Position numbers and translations under genes: made by a program
The notes under the pieces: generated by a model
Databases searched by the model: none
What the model saw: only the letters and a program-made list of their open reading frames with translations
Told to the model about the DNA's origin: nothing
Shown: piece by piece, positions 18,350 through 28,165 of the stretch
Layout of the letters: each line of letters opens with the position of its first letter
Position numbering within the stretch: position 1 is the stretch's first letter
Assembly: GCA_947258975.1 (NCBI GenBank)
Contig: CAMYKK010000027.1
Location: 1 to 53,735 of the forward strand
Origin: an uncultured Gammaproteobacteria bacterium
Lineage (GTDB): Bacteria > Pseudomonadota > Gammaproteobacteria > Arenicellales > JAANXG01
Direction: 5' to 3'
Length of the DNA: 53,735 nucleotides

Positions 18350-21300
18350 CTAAGCCGTATTCGATAACGCGGAGTTACCAGCTAGCCGGTTGAGTGCCTT
18401 GCTGCACGTGCCCTCCATGTCCTCGAGGATACCAAGCAAACGGCCGTCGGCATCGAGGAAGTACAGGTCAGCATGGATAATATGCCCACGAGTGTTGGGC
18501 TTGATGTGGACTTCACAACTCATGTGGGAGTTGCACGGCGCACCGAATCGCCGATACGCATGGAAACGGGAAGGTAGCGGCGTCATATCCCAATGCTCTC
18601 GTGCCCACACGATCAGCAATTGCAATCCACTGTCTATCATCAGCGGATCGATGAGCCACTGTCCCCGTGAAGGACCTGCCAACCATCGGTCGGGAGAAGA
18701 CGCAACGATCGACGCCTTCACCCCATTGGTCCCGATCTGCTCAATACGGGTGATGCCGCGAAACAATTGTCCATGAAACAACCAGTCGCGATATAGCTCA
18801 TCGACTGGTTTCGGAAAGGAACGCGCGTCCGAAAGAGACAACCGCTCAAAAGAGGGGGCGGTTGCCAGCCGTTGATCCAACTCGACCGTCGCCTGGTAGT
18901 GCACTCGCCGCGGATCATCCCCTGCCACGATTGCCACGCGGACATGCGCAGGGTCTCGATCACCGCTCGCGTGGTGTTGCAGGGTCACGCGAAGGGTTTC
19001 GGGACCGTTCTCCAGCACGACGCCCTGCAAGACCCGTAGATCCTTGACCGCGCTCACCTGCAGTTCGGGGAAGCGCCCGGCGACGATCTCCGCCATCAGC
19101 TCCATCGCCACCGCCATGGGCAGCACCGGTTGCTCGTCGATCTGATGATCCCGCAAATAGAGATCACGGGCCGCGTCCAGCGTAATCGTAACTTCCTCAG
19201 CGGCACCGGCATCGGGCCGGGAGAAAGCCATCTCCCCCACGAGTGGTAGCCCGCCAGCCGATTGCGTGGGCGTCTCGGGCACCGACGTTTGCCATCCGGC
19301 ACCGCCGATAATGACCTCCGCCTCGCCTTGGCAACCGTATGTCAGTTCTTCATCGAGCAGGCGCTGGCCGACACGTCTGGGGATAAGCGCCACGCCGCGT
19401 TCCGCAAACTGTTTTTCCAGCGCCGCCGAGACCATGCCGGCCGTCGCCCAGGGACCCCAATTGATGGCCACCACCCGCGCCGGCCAGTGGCGATCGAGAT
19501 GGCGCGCAAGCTTGTTGAGCACTTCATTGGCCGCTGCATAGTCCGCCTGTCCCCGGTTGCCGAAACAACCTGCCACCGACGAGAACAGGACCAGAAACTG
19601 GAGCGCATCGGGGCGCAGTTTGCGGCTCAGAACGAATGCGCTGTCGACCTTGGTGTCGAACACCCGGTCGAAAGACTCCGGCGTCTTGTCCTCGATAAGC
19701 TTGTCTTCGATCACGCCGGCCCCGTGGATGACTCCGTCCAAGCGGCCGAAAGCGGTATAGACCTCATCGATGAGTTGTTCGAACGCGCCGGCATCGCATA
19801 CGTCGACTTGATGATAATGCACCTTGGCACCCGCCTGTTTCATCGCGGCAAGCTTGCTGCGCATGTCCCGATCTTTGAGCAATCGGTTGTAGTCGGCTTC
19901 GACCTGCGCCGGCGTCACGGATTGACCACCCTGACGCAGCCTTTTTATCAGCGCTGCCTTGACATCCTGCGCTGAGCTCAAGTCTGCCGTCTCAGCAGGT
20001 TCCTCCGCTGCCGGCAACGGCGAGCGACCGACCAGCACCAACGTGGGTTGATGCCGTTCGGCAAGATAACACGCGGCGTCCGCAGTCACACCGCGCGCAC
20101 CGCCGGTAACCAGGATGACCGACGATGAGTCGATCGCGACTCCGTCGACGCAATCCGAACCAAGCGGTGCGAGTACCGGGCGCAGGACCACACGGCGCGA
20201 TCCCTCGTAACCGACCGCGACATCGCCCTTGCCGGACAAGAGTTCGTCGCACAGGCAGTTGACGAGGGTGGCAGGCGCTTCCTGCGGATCCAGGTCCACC
20301 GCCTTTACCCGCACCTCAGGCCACTCGAGTGCCAGCGTCTTGAGCAAGCCATGGACGCCCCCTTGCCCGGGGAAAAATTCGAATCCCGCTGTCGGCAGAC
20401 TCGTCGCGAAGGTGCCGCCCATCGCGGTTGCCGCCATCAAACAGGCGCCGTCGGATGTGCCAGCCCGCATGAGGTCGTCGCGCGCCGCTTTTGCGAGGTA
20501 GAAAAGACTCTTGGTCTCCGCATTCAGCCGGTGTTTCCACTGCTGCAAGTCCATGTCGGCCAGCGACTGCTGGCGGGCCAGGGGATAAAGATGCACGATA
20601 GCCCCGATGGGTCCTCCCTGACTGCGTATGAGATCAACTAATTGCCCGGCTTCGTCAAGAGACGCGAGCCCCGACACATAACTGCCTTGCCCCACTTCGA
20701 GTTTTCCGTGGCCGATCTGCACCAACGCAACGCGATATCCGCGGCGGCGCAACTCACCGGCCAACGTCCGGGCCACATCACGGCCATCATCCGTCACTAC
20801 GACAACGCTATCCTTTGCCACATCGGCGTCTGGTTCTTGCAGCGGTGAGGCGACCGGCGCCAGCGTGTAACGTTGAATACGGTCGTCATGATCGACGCCG
20901 GGCCCAATCGTCGTTGTGTCAGACGCCTGCGTCTGCTCGGACGCGGTCGGCGGTTTCCCCGCCACGCCGGCATCGCCGTGTCCGCTTGCGGCGTTGCCGG
21001 TGCTGCCCTCGGACGCCGGACTCAATCGGTCTTCGATCCACTCGATGATGCCGCCCAGGGTCTTGGCCCCCGCGAGCTTCTCCATCATCTCTTCGGCGTC
21101 TTGCTGTGCCGCGGCGCCCAACGACTCCTGAAAGTTGCCGAGGATTTCCACCCGCTTGATCGAGTCGATACCAAGATCCGCCTCCAGATCCAGATCCAGG
21201 CGCAGCATGTCCGGCGGATAACCGGTGCGCTCGCTGACAATCGCCAGCAGCCGTTGCGTGAGTTGCTGCGTATCCACCGCCGCCGCTTCCATCACAGCGG

Positions 21301-24300
21301 ACTCGGCGTCGCCGGTGCCGCCCTCGGTCGCCGGGCTCAACCGGGCTTCGATCCACTCGATGATGCCGCCCAAGGTCTTGACCCCCGCGAGCTTCTCCAT
21401 CATCTCCTCGGCGTCTTGCTGCGCCGCGGCACCCAACGACTCCTGAAAGTTGCCGAGGATTTCCACCCGCTTGATCGAGTCGATGCCAAGATCCGCCTCC
21501 AGATCCAGATCCAGGCGCAGCATGTCCGGCGGATAACCGGTGCGCTCGCTGACAATCGCCAGCAGCCGTCCGGCAAGCGCCTCCTTGTCCGGTTGTTCTG
21601 CGCCGGATGGTACCGGTGCGGGCGCCTCCGGTAACGCCTGCGCTTGCGAAACCGGCGTTGCAGCATGAAGCAACGGGGCGACCGCAAGGTCGGGGGAGGT
21701 GTCCGGCATGATGGCGTCCGCTGGCGTGGCTGCCGCGCGTGGGGTCTGTTCCGCGGCTGTCGTCTCCGCGGTGCCTTCTAGATAGGACAACATCACGCTG
21801 CGCTGGGTATCCAGAAAGTGAGTCATCATCTGTTGAAACTGGGACATGACATCTTGCACGCCGTCCGGCGCGTCCGCGGGCGTTACCGGTGCATCATGCG
21901 GCTCGGCAGCGGGCGTTACGGGTGCATCACGCGGCACGGCAGCGGGCATTACCGGCTGTGCCGGCGTCGCAACGCGGCGGTGCGCGGCTTGCCCTGACAA
22001 CGCGCCGTCTGGCGCCTGGCGGTCAAGCTCGCTTCGCGCCGCGCCCGTGAGCCGAGCCTCCCCCGACTCAGGTAACGCGGTACTGGTCCGCTCCACTTGA
22101 TGGTGGCTGGGGATGACGGCCTGATGGCTGGCATTGGAAGCGGCAGCGGCCTGTTTTAGTGGTGTGGCCCGGGCACCGTTGACCCACCACGCGGTCGGTG
22201 CCGGTTGCTTGTCCTCCGTACCCAAGGTCTCGGCATCCAGGAGGGAGAGCGCTCTGTGCCGATAGAGCCGGTCTAGTACCACCGGCACACCTTGCACCGC
22301 TAATTTGCCCAATAAATGCAGGAGCTGAACGAGGCCGGAACGCCCACTTTGATCCGACGCCGCGATCAATTTTGGTCGATCTGCCAGGATCTTTTCGGCC
22401 AATCCGGACAAGACGTTCCGCGGCCCCACCTCCACGAAAATCCGCGCACCGGCGTCATACATGGCCTCGACTTCACCCACGAAATCGACCGGCCGCAGCA
22501 AGTGGTCAACCAACTGGCTGGCGATGGCGTCCGGATCCTGAGCATGCGGCGCGCCGGTGGTGTTGGAATAGACCGGTATACGCGGTGGTGATAACGGCAA
22601 GGTGGCGAGAAACTCCGCCAACTTTGCCTGAGCGGGCGCCACAATCGGCGAATGAAAGGCGCACGCAACGGGCAGCTGCTGTGCGTGAATCTCCCGCGCC
22701 TTGAAGCCTTCGAGCGCCTGCTCCACGGCTGCTCGCGTGCCCGAGATCACCGTCTGGTCGGGCGCGTTCATGTTTGCCACACACACACCTTCGATGTCCT
22801 TCACGCCTGCGCGCACCGTCTCTGCACTCGCCCGCACCGCCGCCATGCTGCCTGGTTCCGCACCGGCGGCGGCAACCATGAATCGGCCCCGTGCTTCAGA
22901 CAGCGCCATCAGCGCCTCCGCGCTGAACACGCCGGCCGCACTCAAAGCAATGTACTCACCGTAACTATGTCCGGCGGCCAAGTCCGCATGTACGCCCAGG
23001 TCCGCGAGCAACTCAAACATCGCAACGCCCGCGGCACCGATGGCCGGTTGCGCGATATTGGTTTGCGTCAATGCCTCATGACATGCGCGAGTTTCTTCGG
23101 TCGTAAAAGCAGGCGGTGGAAACACGTAGGCACTCAGTGGTTTCTCTAGCTGCTGTGCCAACGCCTGGTCCGCGCGTTCGAAACAAACGCGCACCTCCGG
23201 AAACTGGATCGCCAGGTCACGCAACATGTTGGGGTACTGAGATCCTTGGCCGGAAAACAAGAACGCGATCTTTCCAGAGTCGGCAAGCGGCTGCTCAGTG
23301 AAATACAAACCTCTGTGGTCATCAAATGATTGCTCCTCGGCTTTAGCGAACGCCGCCAGGGCCCATCCAAGCTTCTCCTGGAGATCCTCTACCGAGGCAG
23401 CAACAACAGCCAAGCGGCTCTGCGAGTCCTTGTCTGCTGCGGACGCTTGCGCGCCCTGATTCCACAGCGTAAACGCGAGGTCGCGCAGCGTCGCCGCCGT
23501 GCCGCGCGCGAGGACGCGCTGCCAATGCTCTACGGTCGCGACCAAGGTCTGGCGGGACGGCGCCTTGAACAAGAACAATTCGCTCGGCCATTGATGCAAT
23601 GCCGCGCTTGCCGACGCCGTGGCATATCCTTGGTATTCCTCGACCACCACGTGAAAATTCGTACCACCAAACCCGAACGCGCTGACCCCGGCGCGGCGCG
23701 GTTGGTTGTTCGCCTGCACCCAGGGGCGCGCCTCGCTGCTGACGTAGAACGGCGTTTCGGGAAAGTTAACCTTGGAGTTCGGATGCTCAACGCCCAGGGT
23801 CGGTGGCAGCACTTTGTGATACAAAGATGAGGCCGCCTTGATCAATCCAGCCGCCCCGGCGGTGCACTTGGTATGCCCGATCATGGACTTCACCGATCCG
23901 ATGGCGCAGCTTTGCCGGTTCGCGTCCGCTTCCGAGAAGACCCGGATAAGCGCCTGTACTTCCGCTTGGTCACCGGCCACTGTGCCGGTGCCATGGGCCT
24001 CGATCAGACCGACGGATGCCGGTGACACGCCGGCTTTTGCGTACGCCCGCCGCAGGGCGCGCATCTGCCCCTCCGGACGCGGCGCCGTCAGGCCCTTATC
24101 CTTGCCATCGCTGGAATTACCAACACCCTTGATGACCGCGTAGATGCGATCTCCGTCGCGCTCGGCATCGGCCAGACGCTTGAGTATCATAATGCCGATA
24201 CCCTCACTGATCACGATCCCATCCGCGGTCTCGTCGAAGGTGCGGCATCGCCCCCGGGGGGAGAGCGCATGGGTCTTGCTGAAGCACAGATAGGTAAACG

Positions 24301-27076
24301 GGTTTTGCATGGTGTCGACGCCACCGACAATCGCCATGTCGCTGGTGCGCGACTCCAACTCCTTGACCGCCATCGAAACCGCAGCCAGCGAAGAAGCACA
24401 CGCCGCGTCCACGGTATAATTGCCGCCACCCAGATCAAACCGGTTCGAAATCCGGCCCGCAGAAACATTGGTCAGGATTCCGGCAAAGGAATCCTCGGTC
24501 CATTCCGGAAGCACCCCGCCCAAGCGGTCGATGATGTCTTGGGCGGTGCAGGAAAGCCCGGAGAGCTGATCAAGCCTGGGGAGAAAAGCGCGTGCGCCAT
24601 AACTCAATCCAAGATCGGCGGCGCCACCGCCGGCACCCAGGATGACCGATGTATGCTCGCGCGGGAAAGGACGCTCCGCGTAACCGGCATCATCGAGCGC
24701 CGCGCGCACCACTTCAAGGGTCAATAACTGCGCCGGTTCTATTGACGGCAAACTCGCCGGCGGCATGCCGTAGCGCATCGGATCGAACGCGACATCATCA
24801 ATGAAACCGCCCCACTTGGAATAGATCTTGTCCCTGGCGCTGGGTTCGGGATCGAAGTACAAACGCCAATCCCACCGCTCTGCAGGCACTTCGGTGATGG
24901 CATCGACCTTGTTCAGAATATTGTCCCAATACGTGACGATGTCCGGCGCCTGAGGCATCACACACGCCATGCCGATAATCGCGATGTCGCAGGGCTGGTC
25001 TTCGTGACCACTGACGCGTGCAGCCGGAAGATCGTTGACCATGCCCGCAAGCCGTTGCGAACCCGCTACCGCCACATCATGATGTAGGTCCTGAACGGTA
25101 CAGGACTGTTTTCTAAGTGCCGCCACCTGTCCGATCATGTACATTCCCTGGCTGTTCTGCTCGGCCATATCCACGGTGGCGAACTTGGGCGCCTGAGACT
25201 CTTTTCCGAACTGCGGATTGCGGGTGATTCCCTTGGCGGCGATTCGCAGTCGTCCTAAATTGAGATTTTCCAGAGCCAAACGTATTTCTTCCGGCGATTG
25301 CGTTGATTCGAGCAACCGCTTCTTCTCTTGTGCGAAAGTTTGCGCAAAAACACTATCAACACACCGCGTCGCGTGGCCGGGTCCGCTCTCCAGGAGCACG
25401 GTGTGATTGCAGGCCAATGCCTGATCTTGGAAACTCTTGACAATCGCGCCGCTCGCCACCGCCTCTTCGGTGAACAGATATGCGCTTCCCATTAACACAC
25501 CCACCCGCGCGCCCCGCGCGGCCAGCGGGGCCGCCATGACCGCGACCATCGCGGACGATAAAGCGTCGTGAATGCCGCCCGCGAACACAACATGAAAGTG
25601 TTCCGGATGTTCATCCGCGTCAAGCGCCTCGCAGAGCACGTCGATCATTTGGCTCCACAGCACAAAACTCGTACGCGGCCCGACATGCCCGCCGCATTCC
25701 CGGCCCTCGAACACGAACCGCCGCGCGCCGTCGTGCAGAAATAACTTGAGCAACCCTGGGGACGGCACATGCAGATAAGTCGGGATACCCTCCCGTTCCA
25801 AGACCCGGGCTTGATCCGGCCGGCCACCGGCGATCAGGGCGTAAGGTGGCTTATGCGCCAGAATCGCATCGACTTGCTCGCGGCGAAGCGCCGCGGGTAC
25901 AAAGCCGAGGATGCCGACGCCCCACGGTTTGCCCTGAATTCCAAGCTGGGTCTCCTTTAACAGGCTCGTCACCTCCGGTCCGCGCATCAACGCCAGCGCC
26001 AGGAACGGCAGGCCGCCGGTGTTGGCGACGCTCGCGGCAAATGCAGCGCTATCGCTCACCCGGGTCATCGGTCCTTGGAGAATGGGATAGCGGGTACCGT
26101 GCGATTGCGCCAAAGCCGACGCTTCATCCAACGGCCGCAATCTTCGCGCGGCCTCGCCGTGGGACCGGATGGCCTCCCTGATTCCCTCGATCACCCCACC
26201 GACGGTCTTAAAGCGTGCGGCAAGGGAGGCCGCAAATGCCGCATCCTGTCCGAGCGGTAACACGTCGTCTTGCAGGGAATCCCAGCCTGTCCGGTTGCAG
26301 ATCGCCTGACGCCACTCAGCCAAGACTTCAGGCTGGGGGCGAGCGTCCGCTGCGAGCTGCTGCTCAATCTTGCGCAACTCTTCCACCGCCTGACTGCCCG
26401 GTTTATAGAACGCACGATAACCATCACCCAATTGCTCTCCGAGATAGATCGTCTCACTCCCGTCCATGGCGGCGATTCTCGATCTGATCGTCGCGGGCAA
26501 TGCCGATTCCCGTGTCAACGCCAGCTGACTATCCAACACCACCCCCACTGCTCCTCCGGCGATGCAGGCGGGCGCGCTGTGCAGCCCGATGCCGCCTTGG
26601 ACCCATACCGGCAGCGAGAACTGGGATACGAACTGCTGCAACAGGATAAAGGCGGTTTCATTCCCGACGCGGCCACCGGCCTCATGGCCTTTGGCGACCA
26701 AACCATCTATCCCAAGGTGCGCCCCGAGCCGTGCCTGATCCTGCGAGGTGGCCTCCAACAGCACGCTGAGTTTGAGTTTATGGAGTACGTCAACGGTCCG
26801 CGCCAAGTCCCGTTCGCGCACACATGTCAAGATGACCGTGTGCAAATGCGCCGGCACGTCGGCCGCAAGCTCGTCAATGAACGGCTGGTCATCACCGCCG
26901 AGCTTGATCCCAAAATCGGCGTTGATATGACCGGCCATTTCCCGCACGGCGGCGAGCTTGGCGCCCGCGTGCTCACGACAGTCGAGATTCAGTACCCCCA
27001 GCCCCCCCGCGCGGCAACCGGCAATCGCTACGGCCGGCGCAATGACGCCGGGCGGGCTAACAACAACAACATCCAT
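18350..27076 (-). CDS. PUFA-synthase-like polyketide synthase: ER-like x2-KS-AT-ACP-ACP-KR-DH
   Basis: 2908 aa; start supported by GGAGGGGA upstream. Two nitronate-monooxygenase/PfaD-like TIM-barrel segments come first (about 1-240 and 325-640). The first has GHEAGGRVG (Arg136 where the family has His) and the second ECGGHVG (His464). KS (about 695-1130) has Cys in DAACASSL (about 893), EAHGTGTVAG and SMIGHTKCTAG. AT (about 1230-1560) has FLFSGQGSQY and AGHSYGEY. Two ACPs carry LGIDSIKRVEILGNF (Ser about 1866 and 1971). KR (about 2315-2590) has VTGGARGV and VLFSSVAGCFGNRGQADYAA. DH (about 2620-2890) has LRDHQIDEQPVLP and MIDSGLQL. Tandem ACPs and this KS type are hallmarks of PUFA/secondary-lipid synthases. 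An N-terminal fused enoyl-reductase pair is not the classical PfaA-D layout. First gene of the operon. Confidence 0.92.
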   Translation of the reverse strand: MDVVVVSPPGVIAPAVAIAGCRAGGLGVLNLDCREHAGAKLAAVREMAGHINADFGIKLGGDDQPFIDELAADVPAHLHTVILTCVRERDLARTVDVLHKLKLSVLLEATSQDQARLGAHLGIDGLVAKGHEAGGRVGNETAFILLQQFVSQFSLPVWVQGGIGLHSAPACIAGGAVGVVLDSQLALTRESALPATIRSRIAAMDGSETIYLGEQLGDGYRAFYKPGSQAVEELRKIEQQLAADARPQPEVLAEWRQAICNRTGWDSLQDDVLPLGQDAAFAASLAARFKTVGGVIEGIREAIRSHGEAARRLRPLDEASALAQSHGTRYPILQGPMTRVSDSAAFAASVANTGGLPFLALALMRGPEVTSLLKETQLGIQGKPWGVGILGFVPAALRREQVDAILAHKPPYALIAGGRPDQARVLEREGIPTYLHVPSPGLLKLFLHDGARRFVFEGRECGGHVGPRTSFVLWSQMIDVLCEALDADEHPEHFHVVFAGGIHDALSSAMVAVMAAPLAARGARVGVLMGSAYLFTEEAVASGAIVKSFQDQALACNHTVLLESGPGHATRCVDSVFAQTFAQEKKRLLESTQSPEEIRLALENLNLGRLRIAAKGITRNPQFGKESQAPKFATVDMAEQNSQGMYMIGQVAALRKQSCTVQDLHHDVAVAGSQRLAGMVNDLPAARVSGHEDQPCDIAIIGMACVMPQAPDIVTYWDNILNKVDAITEVPAERWDWRLYFDPEPSARDKIYSKWGGFIDDVAFDPMRYGMPPASLPSIEPAQLLTLEVVRAALDDAGYAERPFPREHTSVILGAGGGAADLGLSYGARAFLPRLDQLSGLSCTAQDIIDRLGGVLPEWTEDSFAGILTNVSAGRISNRFDLGGGNYTVDAACASSLAAVSMAVKELESRTSDMAIVGGVDTMQNPFTYLCFSKTHALSPRGRCRTFDETADGIVISEGIGIMILKRLADAERDGDRIYAVIKGVGNSSDGKDKGLTAPRPEGQMRALRRAYAKAGVSPASVGLIEAHGTGTVAGDQAEVQALIRVFSEADANRQSCAIGSVKSMIGHTKCTAGAAGLIKAASSLYHKVLPPTLGVEHPNSKVNFPETPFYVSSEARPWVQANNQPRRAGVSAFGFGGTNFHVVVEEYQGYATASASAALHQWPSELFLFKAPSRQTLVATVEHWQRVLARGTAATLRDLAFTLWNQGAQASAADKDSQSRLAVVAASVEDLQEKLGWALAAFAKAEEQSFDDHRGLYFTEQPLADSGKIAFLFSGQGSQYPNMLRDLAIQFPEVRVCFERADQALAQQLEKPLSAYVFPPPAFTTEETRACHEALTQTNIAQPAIGAAGVAMFELLADLGVHADLAAGHSYGEYIALSAAGVFSAEALMALSEARGRFMVAAAGAEPGSMAAVRASAETVRAGVKDIEGVCVANMNAPDQTVISGTRAAVEQALEGFKAREIHAQQLPVACAFHSPIVAPAQAKLAEFLATLPLSPPRIPVYSNTTGAPHAQDPDAIASQLVDHLLRPVDFVGEVEAMYDAGARIFVEVGPRNVLSGLAEKILADRPKLIAASDQSGRSGLVQLLHLLGKLAVQGVPVVLDRLYRHRALSLLDAETLGTEDKQPAPTAWWVNGARATPLKQAAAASNASHQAVIPSHHQVERTSTALPESGEARLTGAARSELDRQAPDGALSGQAAHRRVATPAQPVMPAAVPRDAPVTPAAEPHDAPVTPADAPDGVQDVMSQFQQMMTHFLDTQRSVMLSYLEGTAETTAAEQTPRAAATPADAIMPDTSPDLAVAPLLHAATPVSQAQALPEAPAPVPSGAEQPDKEALAGRLLAIVSERTGYPPDMLRLDLDLEADLGIDSIKRVEILGNFQESLGAAAQQDAEEMMEKLAGVKTLGGIIEWIEARLSPATEGGTGDAESAVMEAAAVDTQQLTQRLLAIVSERTGYPPDMLRLDLDLEADLGIDSIKRVEILGNFQESLGAAAQQDAEEMMEKLAGAKTLGGIIEWIEDRLSPASEGSTGNAASGHGDAGVAGKPPTASEQTQASDTTTIGPGVDHDDRIQRYTLAPVASPLQEPDADVAKDSVVVVTDDGRDVARTLAGELRRRGYRVALVQIGHGKLEVGQGSYVSGLASLDEAGQLVDLIRSQGGPIGAIVHLYPLARQQSLADMDLQQWKHRLNAETKSLFYLAKAARDDLMRAGTSDGACLMAATAMGGTFATSLPTAGFEFFPGQGGVHGLLKTLALEWPEVRVKAVDLDPQEAPATLVNCLCDELLSGKGDVAVGYEGSRRVVLRPVLAPLGSDCVDGVAIDSSSVILVTGGARGVTADAACYLAERHQPTLVLVGRSPLPAAEEPAETADLSSAQDVKAALIKRLRQGGQSVTPAQVEADYNRLLKDRDMRSKLAAMKQAGAKVHYHQVDVCDAGAFEQLIDEVYTAFGRLDGVIHGAGVIEDKLIEDKTPESFDRVFDTKVDSAFVLSRKLRPDALQFLVLFSSVAGCFGNRGQADYAAANEVLNKLARHLDRHWPARVVAINWGPWATAGMVSAALEKQFAERGVALIPRRVGQRLLDEELTYGCQGEAEVIIGGAGWQTSVPETPTQSAGGLPLVGEMAFSRPDAGAAEEVTITLDAARDLYLRDHQIDEQPVLPMAVAMELMAEIVAGRFPELQVSAVKDLRVLQGVVLENGPETLRVTLQHHASGDRDPAHVRVAIVAGDDPRRVHYQATVELDQRLATAPSFERLSLSDARSFPKPVDELYRDWLFHGQLFRGITRIEQIGTNGVKASIVASSPDRWLAGPSRGQWLIDPLMIDSGLQLLIVWAREHWDMTPLPSRFHAYRRFGAPCNSHMSCEVHIKPNTRGHIIHADLYFLDADGRLLGILEDMEGTCSKALNRLAGNSALSNTA
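21004..21570 (-). repeat. Near-identical tandem repeat encoding the two ACP domains
   Basis: Two copies offset by 315 bp (105 codons). Across the core (about 21121-21255 versus 21436-21570) only scattered bases differ, for example GATACC versus GATGCC beside the Ser codon. The near identity at synonymous sites points to recent duplication or ongoing conversion. Such tracts can expand or contract, changing ACP number. Confidence 0.85.
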
Positions 27077-27523
27077 CGGTTCCCCTCCGCTTCAGGTACA
27101 GTAAATATAACGCGCCTCAAACTAAGTCAATAGCAAATGGTCAAACGCGCTGGTTTTACCGACCCCAGTTATTAAAATGTATGACGAATCGCGCCAACCA
27201 GCGCCCCTTGTTGTGGCGACGTCTGCGGCGCGACGCACCACTTTCGTGCGCCGGCGGGGCAGAGGTACGCCCTGCTTCTGTTCCGCCACAGGCTCCCGGG
27301 CATACGCGGTCCACTGATCCCTGCGGCGCATTGGACGCGGCCACGGCATCGTTCGATGTCGCCGGCGACCGCGTCGCATTCGCTCCGCTCGCGGCTCTAT
27401 CGCCCGGGGCCCGCATCCGTTTTCCGTTGACAAAGCATCAGGCATCCTGTCAACTCGATGCTGCCGGCGTGGCCAGGTAAATGTATCTTGCGGCGCGCGT
27501 CCATCAATCACATTGCAACTCGT
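27077..27523. other. Divergent control region between synthase and sulfotransferase
   Basis: The PKS start (27076, minus) and the sulfotransferase start (27524, plus) face away from each other across about 445 bp. This stretch must hold at least the synthase promoter. Open frames here are Arg-rich shadows of GC-rich sequence without family resemblance. I cannot place a promoter confidently. Confidence 0.45.
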
Positions 27524-28114
27524 ATGCACGCTCCCCAACCATTCATAACCATCGTATCCGGCGTACCCAGATCGGGCACATCCATGATGATGCGCATGCT
27601 CGATGCCGGTGGTATACGAACAATCACCGACGACATCAGAAAGTCAGATGTCAATAACCCATATGGTTATTATGAATTCGAGCCGGTGAAACAATTGAGC
27701 AAACACAGCGCCTGGCTCGCCGATGCGTACGGGCAGGCGGTCAAAATCATCTATCTCCTGTTGTATCAGCTCCCCGCGGATCACCAGTACAAGGTGATTT
27801 TCATGACGCGTCATCTGGATGAGGTCATCGCGTCGCAAGACGCCATGCTCGAAGGCCTGAATCAAAAACACGGCGCGGCGAATAACGCACGATTTAGCGA
27901 GACCATTCGTACGCAACTCGAAAAACTGGATCAGTGGATGGAGACGCAGCCCAATTTCGGTTTACGCTACGTAAAGTACGATGACGTGCTCAGCGATCCG
28001 CAGCGAAACGTCGACGAAATCGATCGCTTTCTCGGGGGCGGGCTTGACACCCAAGCAATGATCAAGGTCGTCGATCCTTCCCTTTACCGGCAACGGCACG
28101 CTGGGTCGACGTAA
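27524..28114 (+). CDS. Sulfotransferase-family protein (P-loop)
   Basis: 196 aa from the ATG at 27524; an in-frame ATG at 27458 would add 22 Arg-rich residues that do not look native. The N-terminal loop VSGVPRSGTSMMMRMLDAGG matches the PAPS 5'-phosphosulfate-binding motif of sulfotransferases. VIFMTRHLDEVIASQ matches the 3'-phosphate-binding region, and an Arg/Tyr strand (LRYVKYDDVLSDPQ) follows. It is short for the family (often 250-300 aa) but not obviously broken. Transcribed divergently from the synthase operon; it could sulfate the product. The exact acceptor is unknown. RBS is weak. Confidence 0.78.
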   Translation: MHAPQPFITIVSGVPRSGTSMMMRMLDAGGIRTITDDIRKSDVNNPYGYYEFEPVKQLSKHSAWLADAYGQAVKIIYLLLYQLPADHQYKVIFMTRHLDEVIASQDAMLEGLNQKHGAANNARFSETIRTQLEKLDQWMETQPNFGLRYVKYDDVLSDPQRNVDEIDRFLGGGLDTQAMIKVVDPSLYRQRHAGST

Positions 28115-28165
28115 GCTCCCGCCGCAGCCCGATTCGTACGGCGGTAGCTGCAGGTGTTGCTAAAA

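Noticed and set aside
20873-21634. 253-aa plus-strand frame with internal repeats over the ACP region
   Set aside because: Antisense to the tandem ACP coding repeat, which carries the DSI motif and lies inside an intact 2908-aa frame.
27122-27538. 138-aa minus-strand frame ending in ILITGVGKTSAFDHLLLT
   Set aside because: The P-loop-like GVGKTSA at the end is too short and wrongly placed. The body is Arg-rich GC noise and it has no RBS.
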